A stretch of 64,000 bases of DNA from Pelagibacteraceae bacterium. Lineage in GTDB: Bacteria; Pseudomonadota; Alphaproteobacteria; Pelagibacterales; Pelagibacteraceae. The notes under the pieces were generated by a model. The model was not told where the DNA came from, searched no databases, and saw only the letters and a program-made list of their open reading frames with translations. Each line of letters begins with the position of its first letter. The stretch's first letter is position 1. Where the stretch lies: NCBI GenBank assembly GCA_009693705.1, contig SHWS01000002.1, forward strand, positions 36,894-100,893, given 5' to 3'. The translations under genes and the position numbers were made by a program. This document shows, piece after piece, positions 22,991 through 33,740 of this stretch.

Positions 22991-25888
22991 TCATTCAAAA
23001 ACTTTGTTTATAATTTCTTGCTGCTCAGAAATATGCCTCTTAGCGTATCCAGTTGCAGGAGAAGCATCCGAGTTTCTTCCTATGTAAGAAATTTTATCAT
23101 TATTAGCTTTAATAGTATCTAATGTCCATTGTATATAATCTCTTACTGAAAACCAAGCTCCCATATTTTTTGGTTCTTCTTGACACCAATAGAATTTAGC
23201 AGATTTAGCATAGGGTTTTATTTCTTTAGCTAAACTTTTTGCTGGGAAAGGATACAATTGTTCAATTCTATAGAAAATTACATCATTTACTTTTAGTTTT
23301 TCTCTTGCTTCGAGTAAATCAAAATATATTTTACCAGAACAAATTATAACTTTTCTTATTTTTGAACTTTCTTTTAATTTTATAAAACCTTGAACTTTAG
23401 AGTCAATTGCGTGATCCCCCAAAACTCTATGGAAATAATTTTTTTTACTAAAATCTGCTAGATTAGAAACACAATATTTATTTCTTAAAAGTGATTTAGG
23501 TGTCATAATTACTAATGGCTTTCGAAAATCTGTGTGAATTTGCCTTCTCAATGCATGAAAATAATTAGCAGGTGTTGTACAATTTAATACTTGCATATTA
23601 TCATTCGAACAAAGCTGCAGAAATCTTTCTAATCTTGCTGAAGAATGCTCGGGACCCTGCCCTTCATAACCATGGGGCAATAACAATACTAATCCTGAAG
23701 CTCTTGACCATTTTCTTTCCCCAGACGATATGAACTGATCAATTATAACTTGAGCACCATTTGCAAAATCTCCAAATTGTGCTTCCCATAACGTAAGTGT
23801 GCTGGGTTCAACTAAACTATAACCATATTCAAAACCAAGCACTGCTAACTCTGATAAAAAACTATCAATTACTTCAAATCTTTTTTGATTTTTCGATATA
23901 TTGTTTAAAGGGATATATCTTGAACTATCATTTTGATTTTTTAGCACTGAATGTCTTTGACTAAATGTTCCCCTAGCAGAATCTTGGCCAACTAATCTAA
24001 CTGGATAACCTTCTTCCAACAAAGTCCCAAAAGCTAATGTTTCAGCTGTTGACCAGTCAATATTTTTTCCTTCAAAAATAGATTTTTTTCTTATATTAAT
24101 TATTTTAAGAATAGTTTTGTGTATATTTTTATCCTCAGGAATATTATGAATTTTTTCAGAAATTTCTAATATTTTACTTTCATCAACTCCTGTAACTCCT
24201 ATTTTATCTTTGCCTTTTATTGGTTTATACCTTGACCATGTTCCTTCATACCATTCAATTTTAGATTTATAATCTTTTGCATTTTGATAATGCTCATCAA
24301 GCAAATTTTTAAAATTTTTTATTAAATTAACCAATTCTTCTTCTGTGACAGTTTTTTCTTCAATCAATTTTCTTCCATAAATTTGGACAGTGGTTGGATG
24401 AGATCTAATTTTTTTATACATTAAAGGTTGAGTAAAAGAAGGTTCATCACCTTCGTTATGACCAAATCTTCTGTAACAAGTTAAATCGATAACAACATCT
24501 CTATTAAATTTTAATCTAAATTCCGTTGCAATTGTTGCGGCATAAACTGTAGCTTCTGGATCATCTCCATTCACGTGGATTATTGGTGCCTCAACCATCT
24601 TTGCAATATCAGATGGGTAAGGAGAAGATCTGGCGTATTCTGGACTTGTTGTGAATCCGACTTGATTGTTAATAATAATATGTATTGCTCCACCAGTATT
24701 ATGACCAGGCAAACCTGACATAGCAAAACATTCAGCAACAACTCCTTGGCCTGCAAATGCTGCATCACCATGAATGAGAATTGGGATAACCTTATTTCTT
24801 TCTATATCTTTATGAAAAAATTGTTTTGCTCTCGTTTGACCTAAAACAACTGGATTAACAGCTTCTAAATGAGATGGATTATCCGTTAAACTTACATGAA
24901 CAGAATTTCCATCAAAAACACGATCTGAGGATGCGCCAAGATGATATTTTACATCTCCTGCACCATTTTTATTATCAGATTCAATTTCTCCACTAAATTC
25001 ATTAAAAATTTTTTTATAGGATTTCTGTAAAACATTTGCCAAAACATTCAATCTACCTCGATGAGACATCCCAATTTTAACTTCTTTAATTTTAGATTGA
25101 CTGCCTATTTTAATTATTTGCTCTAAAGTAAGAATTAAACTTTCACTTCCATCTATACCAAATCTTTTTGTGCCAATATACTTTGAAGCTAAAAATTTTT
25201 CAAAGCCCTCTGTTTGGATTAATTTATTTAAAAATACCTCTTTATCTTTTTTTGTAAACTGTATTGCTTTATCATCTTGCTCTATTCTGTCTCTAAACCA
25301 TTTTCTTTCTGTCGGGTTTGAGATATGCATAAATTCATAACCAATATTTTTGCAATACGTTTTTTTTAAAAAAGTTAATATTTCTTTAATATTTGAATAT
25401 TCTTTATTGATTACACCGTTTAAGAAAATTTTTTTTTCATAATTTTCTTTCACAAAACCATAAAATTGTGGATGTAATTCATCTATATAATCAGATTGCC
25501 TCATTCCTAATGGATCAAGATTTGCTAATAGATGTCCTTGAGTCCTATATGCTCGAATTAATGTTACTGCTTTAATAGAATCTTTGTTTGAGTCTATCGG
25601 TAACTGAGTGTTCAATTTTTCTGATATATCTATTTCTTTATTTTCTAAGTTATTTTTTTCATATTGATTAACATTAATATTAATTTTTTTAGGACTCCAT
25701 GACGGTCCTTTGATCTCATTTGCTATTATATTTAGTTCATCACCAATTTCAGTAAAATATTCCTTCCAACTACTTGGTAATGCCTTATCTTTATTAATAA
25801 ACTTAAGATACATTTCGTCAATAAATTCACTATTGGATTTATTGAGAAATGAAGTTTTTTCGAATTCAGAGTTTTTTGATAATGACAT
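22991..25888 (-). CDS. sucA: 2-oxoglutarate dehydrogenase E1
   Basis: 965 residues from the chosen ATG. A longer in-frame start at 25957 would overlap sucD by 35 bases and add 23 residues with no family character; the ATG at 25888 gives MSLSKNSEFEKT and a clean 34-base gap. The thiamine-diphosphate enzyme motifs are visible: the YRTQGHLLANLDPLG N-terminal segment, MSHRGRLNVLANV, HGDAAFAGQGVV, and the C-terminal LPHGYEGQGPEHSSAR. It decarboxylates 2-oxoglutarate and passes the succinyl group to SucB. Confidence 0.97.
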   Translation of the reverse strand: MSLSKNSEFEKTSFLNKSNSEFIDEMYLKFINKDKALPSSWKEYFTEIGDELNIIANEIKGPSWSPKKININVNQYEKNNLENKEIDISEKLNTQLPIDSNKDSIKAVTLIRAYRTQGHLLANLDPLGMRQSDYIDELHPQFYGFVKENYEKKIFLNGVINKEYSNIKEILTFLKKTYCKNIGYEFMHISNPTERKWFRDRIEQDDKAIQFTKKDKEVFLNKLIQTEGFEKFLASKYIGTKRFGIDGSESLILTLEQIIKIGSQSKIKEVKIGMSHRGRLNVLANVLQKSYKKIFNEFSGEIESDNKNGAGDVKYHLGASSDRVFDGNSVHVSLTDNPSHLEAVNPVVLGQTRAKQFFHKDIERNKVIPILIHGDAAFAGQGVVAECFAMSGLPGHNTGGAIHIIINNQVGFTTSPEYARSSPYPSDIAKMVEAPIIHVNGDDPEATVYAATIATEFRLKFNRDVVIDLTCYRRFGHNEGDEPSFTQPLMYKKIRSHPTTVQIYGRKLIEEKTVTEEELVNLIKNFKNLLDEHYQNAKDYKSKIEWYEGTWSRYKPIKGKDKIGVTGVDESKILEISEKIHNIPEDKNIHKTILKIINIRKKSIFEGKNIDWSTAETLAFGTLLEEGYPVRLVGQDSARGTFSQRHSVLKNQNDSSRYIPLNNISKNQKRFEVIDSFLSELAVLGFEYGYSLVEPSTLTLWEAQFGDFANGAQVIIDQFISSGERKWSRASGLVLLLPHGYEGQGPEHSSARLERFLQLCSNDNMQVLNCTTPANYFHALRRQIHTDFRKPLVIMTPKSLLRNKYCVSNLADFSKKNYFHRVLGDHAIDSKVQGFIKLKESSKIRKVIICSGKIYFDLLEAREKLKVNDVIFYRIEQLYPFPAKSLAKEIKPYAKSAKFYWCQEEPKNMGAWFSVRDYIQWTLDTIKANNDKISYIGRNSDASPATGYAKRHISEQQEIINKVFE

Positions 25889-25922
25889 TGTTAATCTAAT
25901 ATATTCTTTGAGAAAGGGTTTT

Positions 25923-26798
25923 TCAATTAGACAACTTATCAAAGAGAGTTTTTCCAATTATCCCAGGTGATTTTGCAATGGTAATACCGCATTCTTCCAT
26001 CTTTCTAATTTTATTTTCAGCACCACCTTTTCCACCAGAAATTATCGCCCCTGCATGACCCATTCTTCTACCTGAAGGGGCTGTTATTCCTGCAATAAAT
26101 CCTACTATTGGTTTTTTTATTTTATGATTTTTAATAAATTCAGCTGCTTCTTCTTCTGCTGTTCCTCCAATTTCACCAATCATTAAAATAGATTGTGTTT
26201 CTTCATCATTTAAAAATAATTCTAAACAGTCAATAAAATTTATTCCATTTATCGGATCTCCACCTATCCCTATACATGTCGATTGTCCTAATCCATTTTC
26301 AGTAGTCTGGGCGACTGCTTCGTAGGTTAAAGTTCCTGATCTTGAAACAATTCCCACTGATCCTTTTTTGTGAATATTGCCTGGCATAATTCCAATTTTA
26401 CATTCTCCTGGCGTAATAATTCCAGGACAATTTGGGCCTATTAATCTACTTTTAGAGCTATTTATTTTTTGTTTAACTTTGAGCATATCTTGAATAGGTA
26501 TGCCTTCAGTAATGCAAACTATTAATTCAATTGAAGATTCAATAGCTTCAATGATTGCTGTAGCTGCAAATTTTGCAGGCACATAAATCATTGTAGCATC
26601 AGCACCAACTTTTTTTTTTGCTTCAGCCACAGAGTCAAACACTGGTCTACCTAAATGTTGTTGACCACCTTTTTTTGGAGTTACACCTCCAACTATATTT
26701 GTGCCATATTTAATAGCTTGATCAGAATGAAAAGTTCCTTGTGCACCAGTAAAACCCTGACAAATAACTTTTGTATTTTTGTTTATAAGAACAGACAT
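25923..26798 (-). CDS. sucD: Succinyl-CoA synthetase alpha subunit
   Basis: 291 residues. The CoA-binding domain has [13 protein letters not shown] and [10 protein letters not shown], and the phosphorylated histidine is in the C-terminal [14 protein letters not shown]. It makes ATP or GTP from succinyl-CoA together with SucC. It starts 1 base after sucC. Confidence 0.98.
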   Translation of the reverse strand: MSVLINKNTKVICQGFTGAQGTFHSDQAIKYGTNIVGGVTPKKGGQQHLGRPVFDSVAEAKKKVGADATMIYVPAKFAATAIIEAIESSIELIVCITEGIPIQDMLKVKQKINSSKSRLIGPNCPGIITPGECKIGIMPGNIHKKGSVGIVSRSGTLTYEAVAQTTENGLGQSTCIGIGGDPINGINFIDCLELFLNDEETQSILMIGEIGGTAEEEAAEFIKNHKIKKPIVGFIAGITAPSGRRMGHAGAIISGGKGGAENKIRKMEECGITIAKSPGIIGKTLFDKLSN

Positions 26799-26799
26799 A

Positions 26800-27960
26800 T
26801 TATTTTATCGCTTCAACAATTTTTTTAGCTGCATCATCTAAATTTTCTGCTGTAATCAATTTTAAGCCTGAGCTTTCTAAAATTTTTTTTCCTTCTTCAA
26901 AATTTGTTCCAGCTAATCGAACCACTAAAGGAATATTTATATTTATTTCTTTTGCTGCATCTACTACACCTTGAGCAAGTATATCGCATCTCATAATTCC
27001 ACCAAAAATATTGATTAAAATTCCTTTGACATTTTGATCTGACAAAATAATCTTCATCGCCGCATATATTTTTTCTTTTGAAGCTCCTCCCCCAACATCT
27101 AGGAAATTTGCTGGTTCTTGACCATATAATTTAATTATATCCATGGTAGCCATTGCTAATCCAGCTCCATTAACCATACAGCCAATATTTCCTTTTAGTT
27201 TTATATAAGCAAGATCGTGTTTGTGAGCCTCTATTTCTGTAGGATCTTCTTCATTTAAATCTCTTAATTCCGCTATCTCAGGATGCTTAAATAATGCGTT
27301 ATCATCAAAATTTATTTTAGCGTCTAAACAAATAATTTTATTTTCTTTAGTTAAAATTAATGGATTAATCTCAACCATGTAAGCATCTGTGGATATAAAC
27401 ATTTTATAAATTGATTTAATCAATAAAATTGCGCTTTTTTTTATGGTATCGGTTAGATTAAAAATTTTAACAATTTTTTCACTATCTTCGTTCGATATTT
27501 CATTTTTAAAATCAACTCTAGTAATTATAACTTTTTCTGGATTTTGACTTGCAACCTCCTCTATGTCGATGCCACCTTGGTCACTTGAGATAAATGCAAT
27601 TTTAGAACTGCTTCTATCAACTAAGCAAGACAAATAAAATTCTTTATTAATATTAAAAGACTCTTCAACGTAAAGTCTTTTGACTTTTCTTCCTGCGGAT
27701 CCCGTTTGGTGGGTTATTAAAACTTTATCAAACATCTTCTCAGCTGAAATTTTCAATTCCTCAATGGTATTTAATATTTTTATACCACCAGCTTTTCCCC
27801 TGCCACCTGCATGAATTTGTGCTTTTAAAACAAATTTTTCGGTATTTAATCTTTTTGCTTTTTCAATTAACTCATTTACACTTAAAGCAAATACTCCATT
27901 TGGAACTACCACGCCATAATTTTTAAGAATCTGTTTTGCTTGGTGCTCATGAATGTCCAT
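26800..27960 (-). CDS. sucC: Succinyl-CoA synthetase beta subunit
   Basis: 386 residues with an ATP-grasp N-terminal domain ([38 protein letters not shown]) and the C-terminal CoA-ligase domain ([22 protein letters not shown]). It pairs with SucD and sits 3 bases after mdh in the TCA cluster. The nucleotide (ADP or GDP) cannot be assigned by eye. Confidence 0.98.
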   Translation of the reverse strand: MDIHEHQAKQILKNYGVVVPNGVFALSVNELIEKAKRLNTEKFVLKAQIHAGGRGKAGGIKILNTIEELKISAEKMFDKVLITHQTGSAGRKVKRLYVEESFNINKEFYLSCLVDRSSSKIAFISSDQGGIDIEEVASQNPEKVIITRVDFKNEISNEDSEKIVKIFNLTDTIKKSAILLIKSIYKMFISTDAYMVEINPLILTKENKIICLDAKINFDDNALFKHPEIAELRDLNEEDPTEIEAHKHDLAYIKLKGNIGCMVNGAGLAMATMDIIKLYGQEPANFLDVGGGASKEKIYAAMKIILSDQNVKGILINIFGGIMRCDILAQGVVDAAKEININIPLVVRLAGTNFEEGKKILESSGLKLITAENLDDAAKKIVEAIK

Positions 27961-27963
27961 TAA

Positions 27964-28926
27964 TTATTTTGAGAGATCTGTATCGATTACTAATGCTGCT
28001 TCCCATAATTTTCGGACAGCTTCTATAGAATTTTTAAATTCTTTTTTTTCTTTTTCGTCTAAATTTATTTCTTCTATTTTCTCAACTCCATTTTTTCCAA
28101 TAACGACTGGAACACCTGCATAAATGTCACTCTCTCCATATTCCCCATTGAGATAAGCAGTACAAGGCAACATTTTTTTTTCATCTTTTAAATATGCTTC
28201 TGCCATTTGCACTCCTGAGGCCGCTGGGGCAAAGAATGCTGAACCTTTTTCTAAATATTTAACAATTTCTGCTCCACCATCTCTTGTTCTTTGATTTATA
28301 TTTTCTAATCTTTCAGAAGAAATTTTTCCCTCCCTTACTAAATCCAATAATGGTTTTCCTGAAATTTTTGTAAATCTAGGCAATGGTACCATTGTGTCAC
28401 CATGACCACCCATAACCATTGCGTCAATTTCTTTTGCTGGAACATTAAACTCTAAAGATAAAAATAATTTAAATCTTGAACTGTCTAAAATTCCTGCCAT
28501 TCCAACTACTTTATTTACTGGTAATCCTGAAAATTTTTGGAATGCCATAACCATTACGTCTAAAGGATTAGTAATACATATCACAAATGCATTAGGTGAA
28601 TTTTTTTTTATCCCTTCTGCAACCTGTTTAATAATTTTTAAATTAATACTTAAAAGATCATCTCTGTTCATTCCCGGCTTTCTTGGCACACCAGCAGTAA
28701 TTATTATTACATCGGAATTTTTTATATCCTTGTAATCATCAGTGCCTGAAAAACGAACATTAAAGCCATCTACAGATGAGGATTGTGCAATATCTAATGC
28801 CTTTCCTTTTGCAATGCCACTTGCTACATCAAATAAAACTACTTCATTCACTAGTTCTTTTAGACCTATTAAATGAGCTAAAGTTCCACCTATTTGGCCA
28901 GCACCAATTAAAGATATTTTCTTCAT
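27964..28926 (-). CDS. mdh: Malate dehydrogenase, LDH-like type
   Basis: 320 residues from the ATG at 28926 ([18 protein letters not shown]). A longer frame opening at 28992 runs back into mmsA and adds 22 unrelated residues, so I reject that start. NAD site GAGQIGG, substrate arginines in [14 protein letters not shown], the ITNPLDVMV segment and the catalytic histidine in [12 protein letters not shown] are those of the alphaproteobacterial LDH-like malate dehydrogenases. It lies 11 bases after mmsA. Confidence 0.97.
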   Translation of the reverse strand: MKKISLIGAGQIGGTLAHLIGLKELVNEVVLFDVASGIAKGKALDIAQSSSVDGFNVRFSGTDDYKDIKNSDVIIITAGVPRKPGMNRDDLLSINLKIIKQVAEGIKKNSPNAFVICITNPLDVMVMAFQKFSGLPVNKVVGMAGILDSSRFKLFLSLEFNVPAKEIDAMVMGGHGDTMVPLPRFTKISGKPLLDLVREGKISSERLENINQRTRDGGAEIVKYLEKGSAFFAPAASGVQMAEAYLKDEKKMLPCTAYLNGEYGESDIYAGVPVVIGKNGVEKIEEINLDEKEKKEFKNSIEAVRKLWEAALVIDTDLSK

Positions 28927-28937
28927 TTGTTTATTTT

Positions 28938-30431
28938 TTATTTCATTGTTGGCATAATAAATTCTGGGTTTGAACGAATTCCAGAGGGCCATCTTGATGT
29001 AACAGTTTTTAATTTTGTATAAAATTTTATTCCTTCCATGCCGTGCATGCCGCTATCACCAAATAAAGATCTTTTCCAGCCACCAAAACTATGAAATGCC
29101 ATTGGTACTGGAATTGGTACATTAATACCAACCATTCCTACTTGAATTTTATTTGCAAAAGTTCTTCCTAAGTCACCATCTCTTGTGTATATGCTAACTC
29201 CATTTCCATATTCATGTTCATTAATAAGTTTAGCAGCCTCTTCAAATGTTTTAACTCTAACTACAGATAAAACTGGTCCAAATATTTCTTCTTTATAAAT
29301 TATCATATCTTTATTAACATGATCAAATAAACATCCCCCAATATAGAAACCATTTTCATATCCTTGAAGTTTTATCTTTCTACCATCTACTAATAACTTG
29401 GCTCCTTCTTTAACTCCTAAATCAATGTAGCTCTTAACTTTTTCTAAGTGCTCTTTAGTAACAAGAGGACCCATTTCAGAAGTTTTATCCATTCCTGGAC
29501 CAACTTTTAAAGCTTCTGCTTTTTTAGATAACTTAGACACAAGTTCATCGCCTATATCTCCTACTGCTACTGCAACAGATTGGGCCATGCATCTTTCACC
29601 GGCAGAACCATAGGCTGCTCCCATTAATCCATTTACCGCTCCATCTAAATCGCAGTCTGGCATAACCACTAGATGATTTTTAGCTCCACCTAATGCTTGT
29701 ACTCTTTTTTCATATTTTGCTGAATTTTCATAAATATATTTTGCAATTGGTGTTGAGCCTACAAAACTAATTGCTTTAACATCTTTGTTGATTAGAATAG
29801 CATCAACTACCTCTTTATCTCCATTAACAACATTGAAAACTCCGTCAGGGAGTCCTGCTTCTGTAAATAGTTGTGCTAATTTTATTGCACAGGAAGGGTC
29901 TTTTTCAGATGGTTTAAGAATAAAAGTATTACCGCATGCGATTGCTATTGGAAACATCCACATTGGAACCATTGCTGGAAAATTAAAAGGAGTAATTCCT
30001 GCTACAACTCCTAAAGGTTGTCTCATAGACCAACTATCAACATCTGTACCAACATTTTCAGAAAATTCTCCTTTTAACAAATGAGGGATTCCACAAGCAA
30101 ATTCAACTACTTCTAGACCTCTAGTAAGTGAACCACGAGCATCTTCATAAACTTTACCATGTTCTGAAACTATTAATTTTGTCAATTCGTCTGAATTTTT
30201 TTCAATTAAATCTTTAAACTTAAATATAATTCTCGCTCTTTGAAGAGAAGGCTTTAATGACCATGTTTCAGAAGCTTTTTTTGCAACTTCTACAGTTTGG
30301 TCTAAATCATTTTTCGACCCGAGTCGAACCTCTGATTGTTGCTCTCCTGTTGCTGGATTAAAAACTTTTCCTTTTCTATTAGATTTGCCAGAAATTATTT
30401 TTCCACCAACGTAATGCTCTATTAATTTCAT
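28938..30431 (-). CDS. mmsA: Methylmalonate-semialdehyde dehydrogenase (CoA-acylating)
   Basis: 497-residue aldehyde dehydrogenase of the MmsA type: [32 protein letters not shown], the catalytic cysteine in [11 protein letters not shown], and the C-terminal [17 protein letters not shown]. The family turns methylmalonate or malonate semialdehyde into propionyl-CoA or acetyl-CoA in valine, thymine, beta-alanine or inositol breakdown. None of those pathway genes is beside it; instead it lies between sdhB and mdh in the TCA cluster, so its substrate here is open. Confidence 0.92.
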   Translation of the reverse strand: MKLIEHYVGGKIISGKSNRKGKVFNPATGEQQSEVRLGSKNDLDQTVEVAKKASETWSLKPSLQRARIIFKFKDLIEKNSDELTKLIVSEHGKVYEDARGSLTRGLEVVEFACGIPHLLKGEFSENVGTDVDSWSMRQPLGVVAGITPFNFPAMVPMWMFPIAIACGNTFILKPSEKDPSCAIKLAQLFTEAGLPDGVFNVVNGDKEVVDAILINKDVKAISFVGSTPIAKYIYENSAKYEKRVQALGGAKNHLVVMPDCDLDGAVNGLMGAAYGSAGERCMAQSVAVAVGDIGDELVSKLSKKAEALKVGPGMDKTSEMGPLVTKEHLEKVKSYIDLGVKEGAKLLVDGRKIKLQGYENGFYIGGCLFDHVNKDMIIYKEEIFGPVLSVVRVKTFEEAAKLINEHEYGNGVSIYTRDGDLGRTFANKIQVGMVGINVPIPVPMAFHSFGGWKRSLFGDSGMHGMEGIKFYTKLKTVTSRWPSGIRSNPEFIMPTMK

Positions 30432-30474
30432 GAATATAGTCTTTTAAATCAAAAATGTTTGATAGTCTATATTT

Positions 30475-31254
30475 TTAAATATTAGCAGTGACTAACATCT
30501 TTTTAATTTCCGCAATAGCTTTTGCTGGATTTAAACCTTTTGGACATGCGCTTGTGCAGTTAAGAATAGTATGACATCTATAAAGTTTTAACTCATCAGC
30601 TACTTTTTTTAATCTTTCTTTTCTTTCTTCATCTCTACTATCAATAATCCATCTATAAGCTTGAAGCAAAACAGCTGGACCGAGATATTTATCTCCATTC
30701 CACCAATAACTTGGGCATGAAGTTGAGCAACATGCACACATGATACACTCATAAGCCCCGTCTAGTTTTGCTCTATCTTTTTTTGATTGAAGAATTTCTG
30801 AAGATTCTAATTTTGAAGTATTTTTTAACCAAGGTTCAATTGATTTATACTGTTTATAAAAACCATCTAGATCTCCTATTAAATCTCTTTTTACTTTTAA
30901 ATGAGGAAGTGGATAAATATCGATATCTCCATCAATTTCTGAATGAGGAGTTATACATGCAAGACCATTTTTACCACTTATGTTCATAGCACAAGAACCA
31001 CAAACTCCATGAGCACATGATCTCCTGTATGCTAATGTTGGATCAATTTCATTTTTAATCTTGTTTAAAATATCCAAAACTTTTGAAGGACAGTTATTCA
31101 TGTCTACTTCATAAGTATCAATACTAGGATTTTCTTTAATGGAGGGATTCCATCTATAAACATTAACTTTTCTAATATTTTTGGATCCTGTTTTATCTTT
31201 ATGATACTTACCTTTTTTAATTTTAGAATTTTCAGGTAAATTTAACTGTACCAC
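30475..31254 (-). CDS. sdhB: Succinate dehydrogenase iron-sulfur subunit
   Basis: 259 residues. The 2Fe-2S ligands are in [16 protein letters not shown] and the downstream LACITP cysteine. The 4Fe-4S and 3Fe-4S ligands are in [12 protein letters not shown] and [17 protein letters not shown]. It carries electrons from SdhA towards the quinone site. The start shares one base with the sdhA stop. Confidence 0.98.
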   Translation of the reverse strand: MVQLNLPENSKIKKGKYHKDKTGSKNIRKVNVYRWNPSIKENPSIDTYEVDMNNCPSKVLDILNKIKNEIDPTLAYRRSCAHGVCGSCAMNISGKNGLACITPHSEIDGDIDIYPLPHLKVKRDLIGDLDGFYKQYKSIEPWLKNTSKLESSEILQSKKDRAKLDGAYECIMCACCSTSCPSYWWNGDKYLGPAVLLQAYRWIIDSRDEERKERLKKVADELKLYRCHTILNCTSACPKGLNPAKAIAEIKKMLVTANI

Positions 31255-33029
31255 TAATAAACTCTTTCTTGTGGAGGGAAATATTGAACTTCATTTGTTA
31301 GAGTGCTTTTGTGAACAGGTCTGTAACTTATTTTTGTTTCTATTCCATCACACCAAGCAAGAGTATGTTGCATAAATTTTTCATCATCTCTTTTTGGGTA
31401 ATCTTCTCTAGCATGAGCTCCTCGACTTTCTTTTCTGTTATAGGCTGAGTCTACTGTCGTAATTGCTTGTCTTATTAAATTATCAAATTCCAAAGTTTCT
31501 ACTAAATCAGTATTAAATATTAAAGATCTATCCTTTACAGACAAAGAACTCATTCCCTCATATGTTTTTTTAATTTCGTCAATTCCTTCTTTAAGATTTT
31601 TTTCTGTTCTAAAAACAGCACATTTTGATTGCATAGTTTTTTGCATAGAAAGTCTTAATTCTGCTGTGCTATTATCTCCATCTGCGTATCTTAATTTATC
31701 AAATCGATCTAAACACTTTTGTGTTTCTAGTTCTCCAATTTCTTCGTGTGGTGTTCCAGGTTTTATTAATTCAGCAGCTCTTTTTGCAGCAGCTCTTCCA
31801 AATACCATTAGATCAATTAAAGAATTTGAACCAAGTCTGTTTGCTCCATGAACTGAAACACAGGCTGCTTCACCAATAGCCATTAATCCTGGTACAGTTT
31901 TTTCAGAACCATTTACTGTTAATACTTCTGCTTTATAATTTGTAGGAATTCCACCCATATTATAATGAACTGTTGGTACTACAGGAATTGGATCTTTGGT
32001 TACGTCAACATTTGCAAATAATCTTGCAGCCTCGGTTATACCTGGCAACCTAGTTTCAATTACCTCTTTATCCAAATGATTTAGGTATAAGTGAAGATGG
32101 TCTTTTTCTTTGCCTACTCCTCTTCCTTCATTTATTTCAATAGCCATTGATCTGCTCACAATATCTCTTGAAGCTAAATCTTTTGCATTTGGTGCATATC
32201 TTTCCATAAATCTTTCACCTTTTGAATTAACTAAATACCCTCCTTCGCCTCTTACTCCCTCAGAAATTAAAGTTCCATGACCATAAATTCCTGTTGGATG
32301 AAATTGAACAAACTCCATATCTTGAAGCGGCAACCCTGCTCTTAATACCATTGCATTACCATCACCAGTACAAGTATGAGCCGAAGTAGCTGAATAATAA
32401 ACCTTTCCGTATCCTCCTGTTGCAATAATTACAGTATGAGCACGAAATCTGTGGATTGTCCCATCATTTAAATTCCAAGCTATTAATCCTTTACATTCTC
32501 CATTTTTCATAAGCAAATCTAATGCAAAATATTCAATAAAAAACTCTGTGTTGTGCTTTAAAGCTTGACCATAGAGAGTATGCAATATTGCATGACCAGT
32601 TCGATCTGCTGCTGCGCAGGTTCTTTGAACTATTCCGTTACCATAGTTTTTAGTCATACCTCCAAAAGGTCTTTGATAAATTTTTCCATCTTCTGTTCTG
32701 CTAAAAGGAACTCCGTATTTTTCTAATTCTATTACAGCTTTTGGAGCTTCCTTACAAAGGTACTCGATGCTATCCTGATCTCCTAACCAATCTGCACCTT
32801 TAACGGTATCATACATATGCCAACGCCAATCATCTTCACCCATGTTCCCAAGTGCAGCCGAAATTCCACCTTGAGCGGCCGAAGTATGACTTCTGGTTGG
32901 AAAAACTTTTGAAATACAAGCTGTTTTTAAACCTGACTCACTTAGCCCTACTGCGGCTCTAAGTCCAGAGCCTCCAGCTCCCAACACTACCACATCATAT
33001 TGATGGTCTATTATTTCGTAAGAACTCAT
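31254..33029 (-). CDS. sdhA: Succinate dehydrogenase flavoprotein
   Basis: 591 residues. The FAD-binding motif is [16 protein letters not shown], and the covalent-FAD histidine is in [13 protein letters not shown]. Substrate-site and active-site segments include [30 protein letters not shown] and the C-terminal [12 protein letters not shown]. It oxidises succinate to fumarate. A 4-base ATGA overlap couples it to sdhD. The catalytic subunits look entirely normal, in contrast to the membrane anchors. Confidence 0.98.
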   Translation of the reverse strand: MSSYEIIDHQYDVVVLGAGGSGLRAAVGLSESGLKTACISKVFPTRSHTSAAQGGISAALGNMGEDDWRWHMYDTVKGADWLGDQDSIEYLCKEAPKAVIELEKYGVPFSRTEDGKIYQRPFGGMTKNYGNGIVQRTCAAADRTGHAILHTLYGQALKHNTEFFIEYFALDLLMKNGECKGLIAWNLNDGTIHRFRAHTVIIATGGYGKVYYSATSAHTCTGDGNAMVLRAGLPLQDMEFVQFHPTGIYGHGTLISEGVRGEGGYLVNSKGERFMERYAPNAKDLASRDIVSRSMAIEINEGRGVGKEKDHLHLYLNHLDKEVIETRLPGITEAARLFANVDVTKDPIPVVPTVHYNMGGIPTNYKAEVLTVNGSEKTVPGLMAIGEAACVSVHGANRLGSNSLIDLMVFGRAAAKRAAELIKPGTPHEEIGELETQKCLDRFDKLRYADGDNSTAELRLSMQKTMQSKCAVFRTEKNLKEGIDEIKKTYEGMSSLSVKDRSLIFNTDLVETLEFDNLIRQAITTVDSAYNRKESRGAHAREDYPKRDDEKFMQHTLAWCDGIETKISYRPVHKSTLTNEVQYFPPQERVY

Positions 33030-33355
33030 AAGGTTAATTTAAAAAGTAATATAATTGTTAATATAGGAATAACCATAGCAGAAAAATTAAGCACTCTATT
33101 TGCGACATTTTTGAGTTTATCATTGCTAATATAGTCTTCAAATACCTCACTTATGCTCAACACTGAGAAGGCAAAACCAGAAATAATGAAAAAAGTAAAT
33201 AAAATCTTCGAAATTTTTTTTAAAAAAAAATTTAAAACTTCTGCATAACTTTGATCATATATTGATATAAAATTAATAATAAACCATAGCATTAATGGAA
33301 TAAAAATTATGGAGCTTATTTTTAAAAATAACCATTTTCTAGTTGATGTAATCAT
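33026..33355 (-). CDS. sdhD: Succinate dehydrogenase membrane anchor SdhD lacking the heme histidine
   Basis: 109 residues from the ATG at 33355, one base after the sdhC stop. An in-frame start at 33376 would overlap sdhC by 20 bases and is less likely. There are three hydrophobic segments. Identity follows from position between sdhC and sdhA and from the EDYIS segment (residues 73-77), whose tyrosine corresponds to the quinone-site tyrosine. The heme b ligand normally sits ten residues before that glutamate; here it is Phe63. The whole protein contains no histidine. Weak overall similarity is normal for this subunit. Confidence 0.85.
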   Translation of the reverse strand: MITSTRKWLFLKISSIIFIPLMLWFIINFISIYDQSYAEVLNFFLKKISKILFTFFIISGFAFSVLSISEVFEDYISNDKLKNVANRVLNFSAMVIPILTIILLFKLTL

Positions 33356-33356
33356 T

Positions 33357-33740
33357 CTAAATAAAATTTTTCCCAACCAGATATAATAAAATAGTTAAAA
33401 TAATTGATCCAAAAATTACAATTAGCCCAGTAACTCTTGTTGTATTTAATTCAAAACCATATCCGAGATCCATAATCAATTGCCTAATTTCACTTAAGAT
33501 CTGAAAGCTAAAGGACCAACTTAGGGCCAAAATAATAAATTTACCAAAAAAAGAATTTAGGAAGAAACTTAGGACATTATAATAAGATTCTCCTAAAAAT
33601 AATAAACAAACCCACAAACAAATTAAAATAATTGCTAAAAAATTTATTATCCCTGTAAATCGGTGTGAAATAGATACAAGAGATGAAATATGCCACCTGT
33701 ATATTTGTAAGTGAGGAGATAAAGGATTGTTATTTTCCAT
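33357..33740 (-). CDS. sdhC: Succinate dehydrogenase cytochrome b subunit SdhC with heme ligand replaced
   Basis: 127 residues, three membrane helices. The family start PLSPHLQIYRWHISSLVSIS and the quinone-site SxxxR (Ser23, Arg27 in SISHRFTG) are intact. In the second helix the usual heme b ligand (H in a motif like YHxxxGIRH) is Gln80, and the following RH is RQ (Gln87): the segment reads FSFQILSEIRQLIMDLGYG. The remaining histidines (10, 17, 26) are all near the N-terminus. It overlaps the end of asd by 11 bases. Confidence 0.92.
   Translation of the reverse strand: MENNNPLSPHLQIYRWHISSLVSISHRFTGIINFLAIILICLWVCLLFLGESYYNVLSFFLNSFFGKFIILALSWSFSFQILSEIRQLIMDLGYGFELNTTRVTGLIVIFGSIILTILLYLVGKNFI

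Noticed and set aside
25889..25957. Longer N-terminus for SucA
   Set aside because: The extra residues overlap sucD and show no 2-oxoglutarate dehydrogenase character; the ATG at 25888 fits the family.
28927..28992. Longer N-terminus for malate dehydrogenase
   Set aside because: It overlaps mmsA and precedes the canonical [10 protein letters not shown] start.
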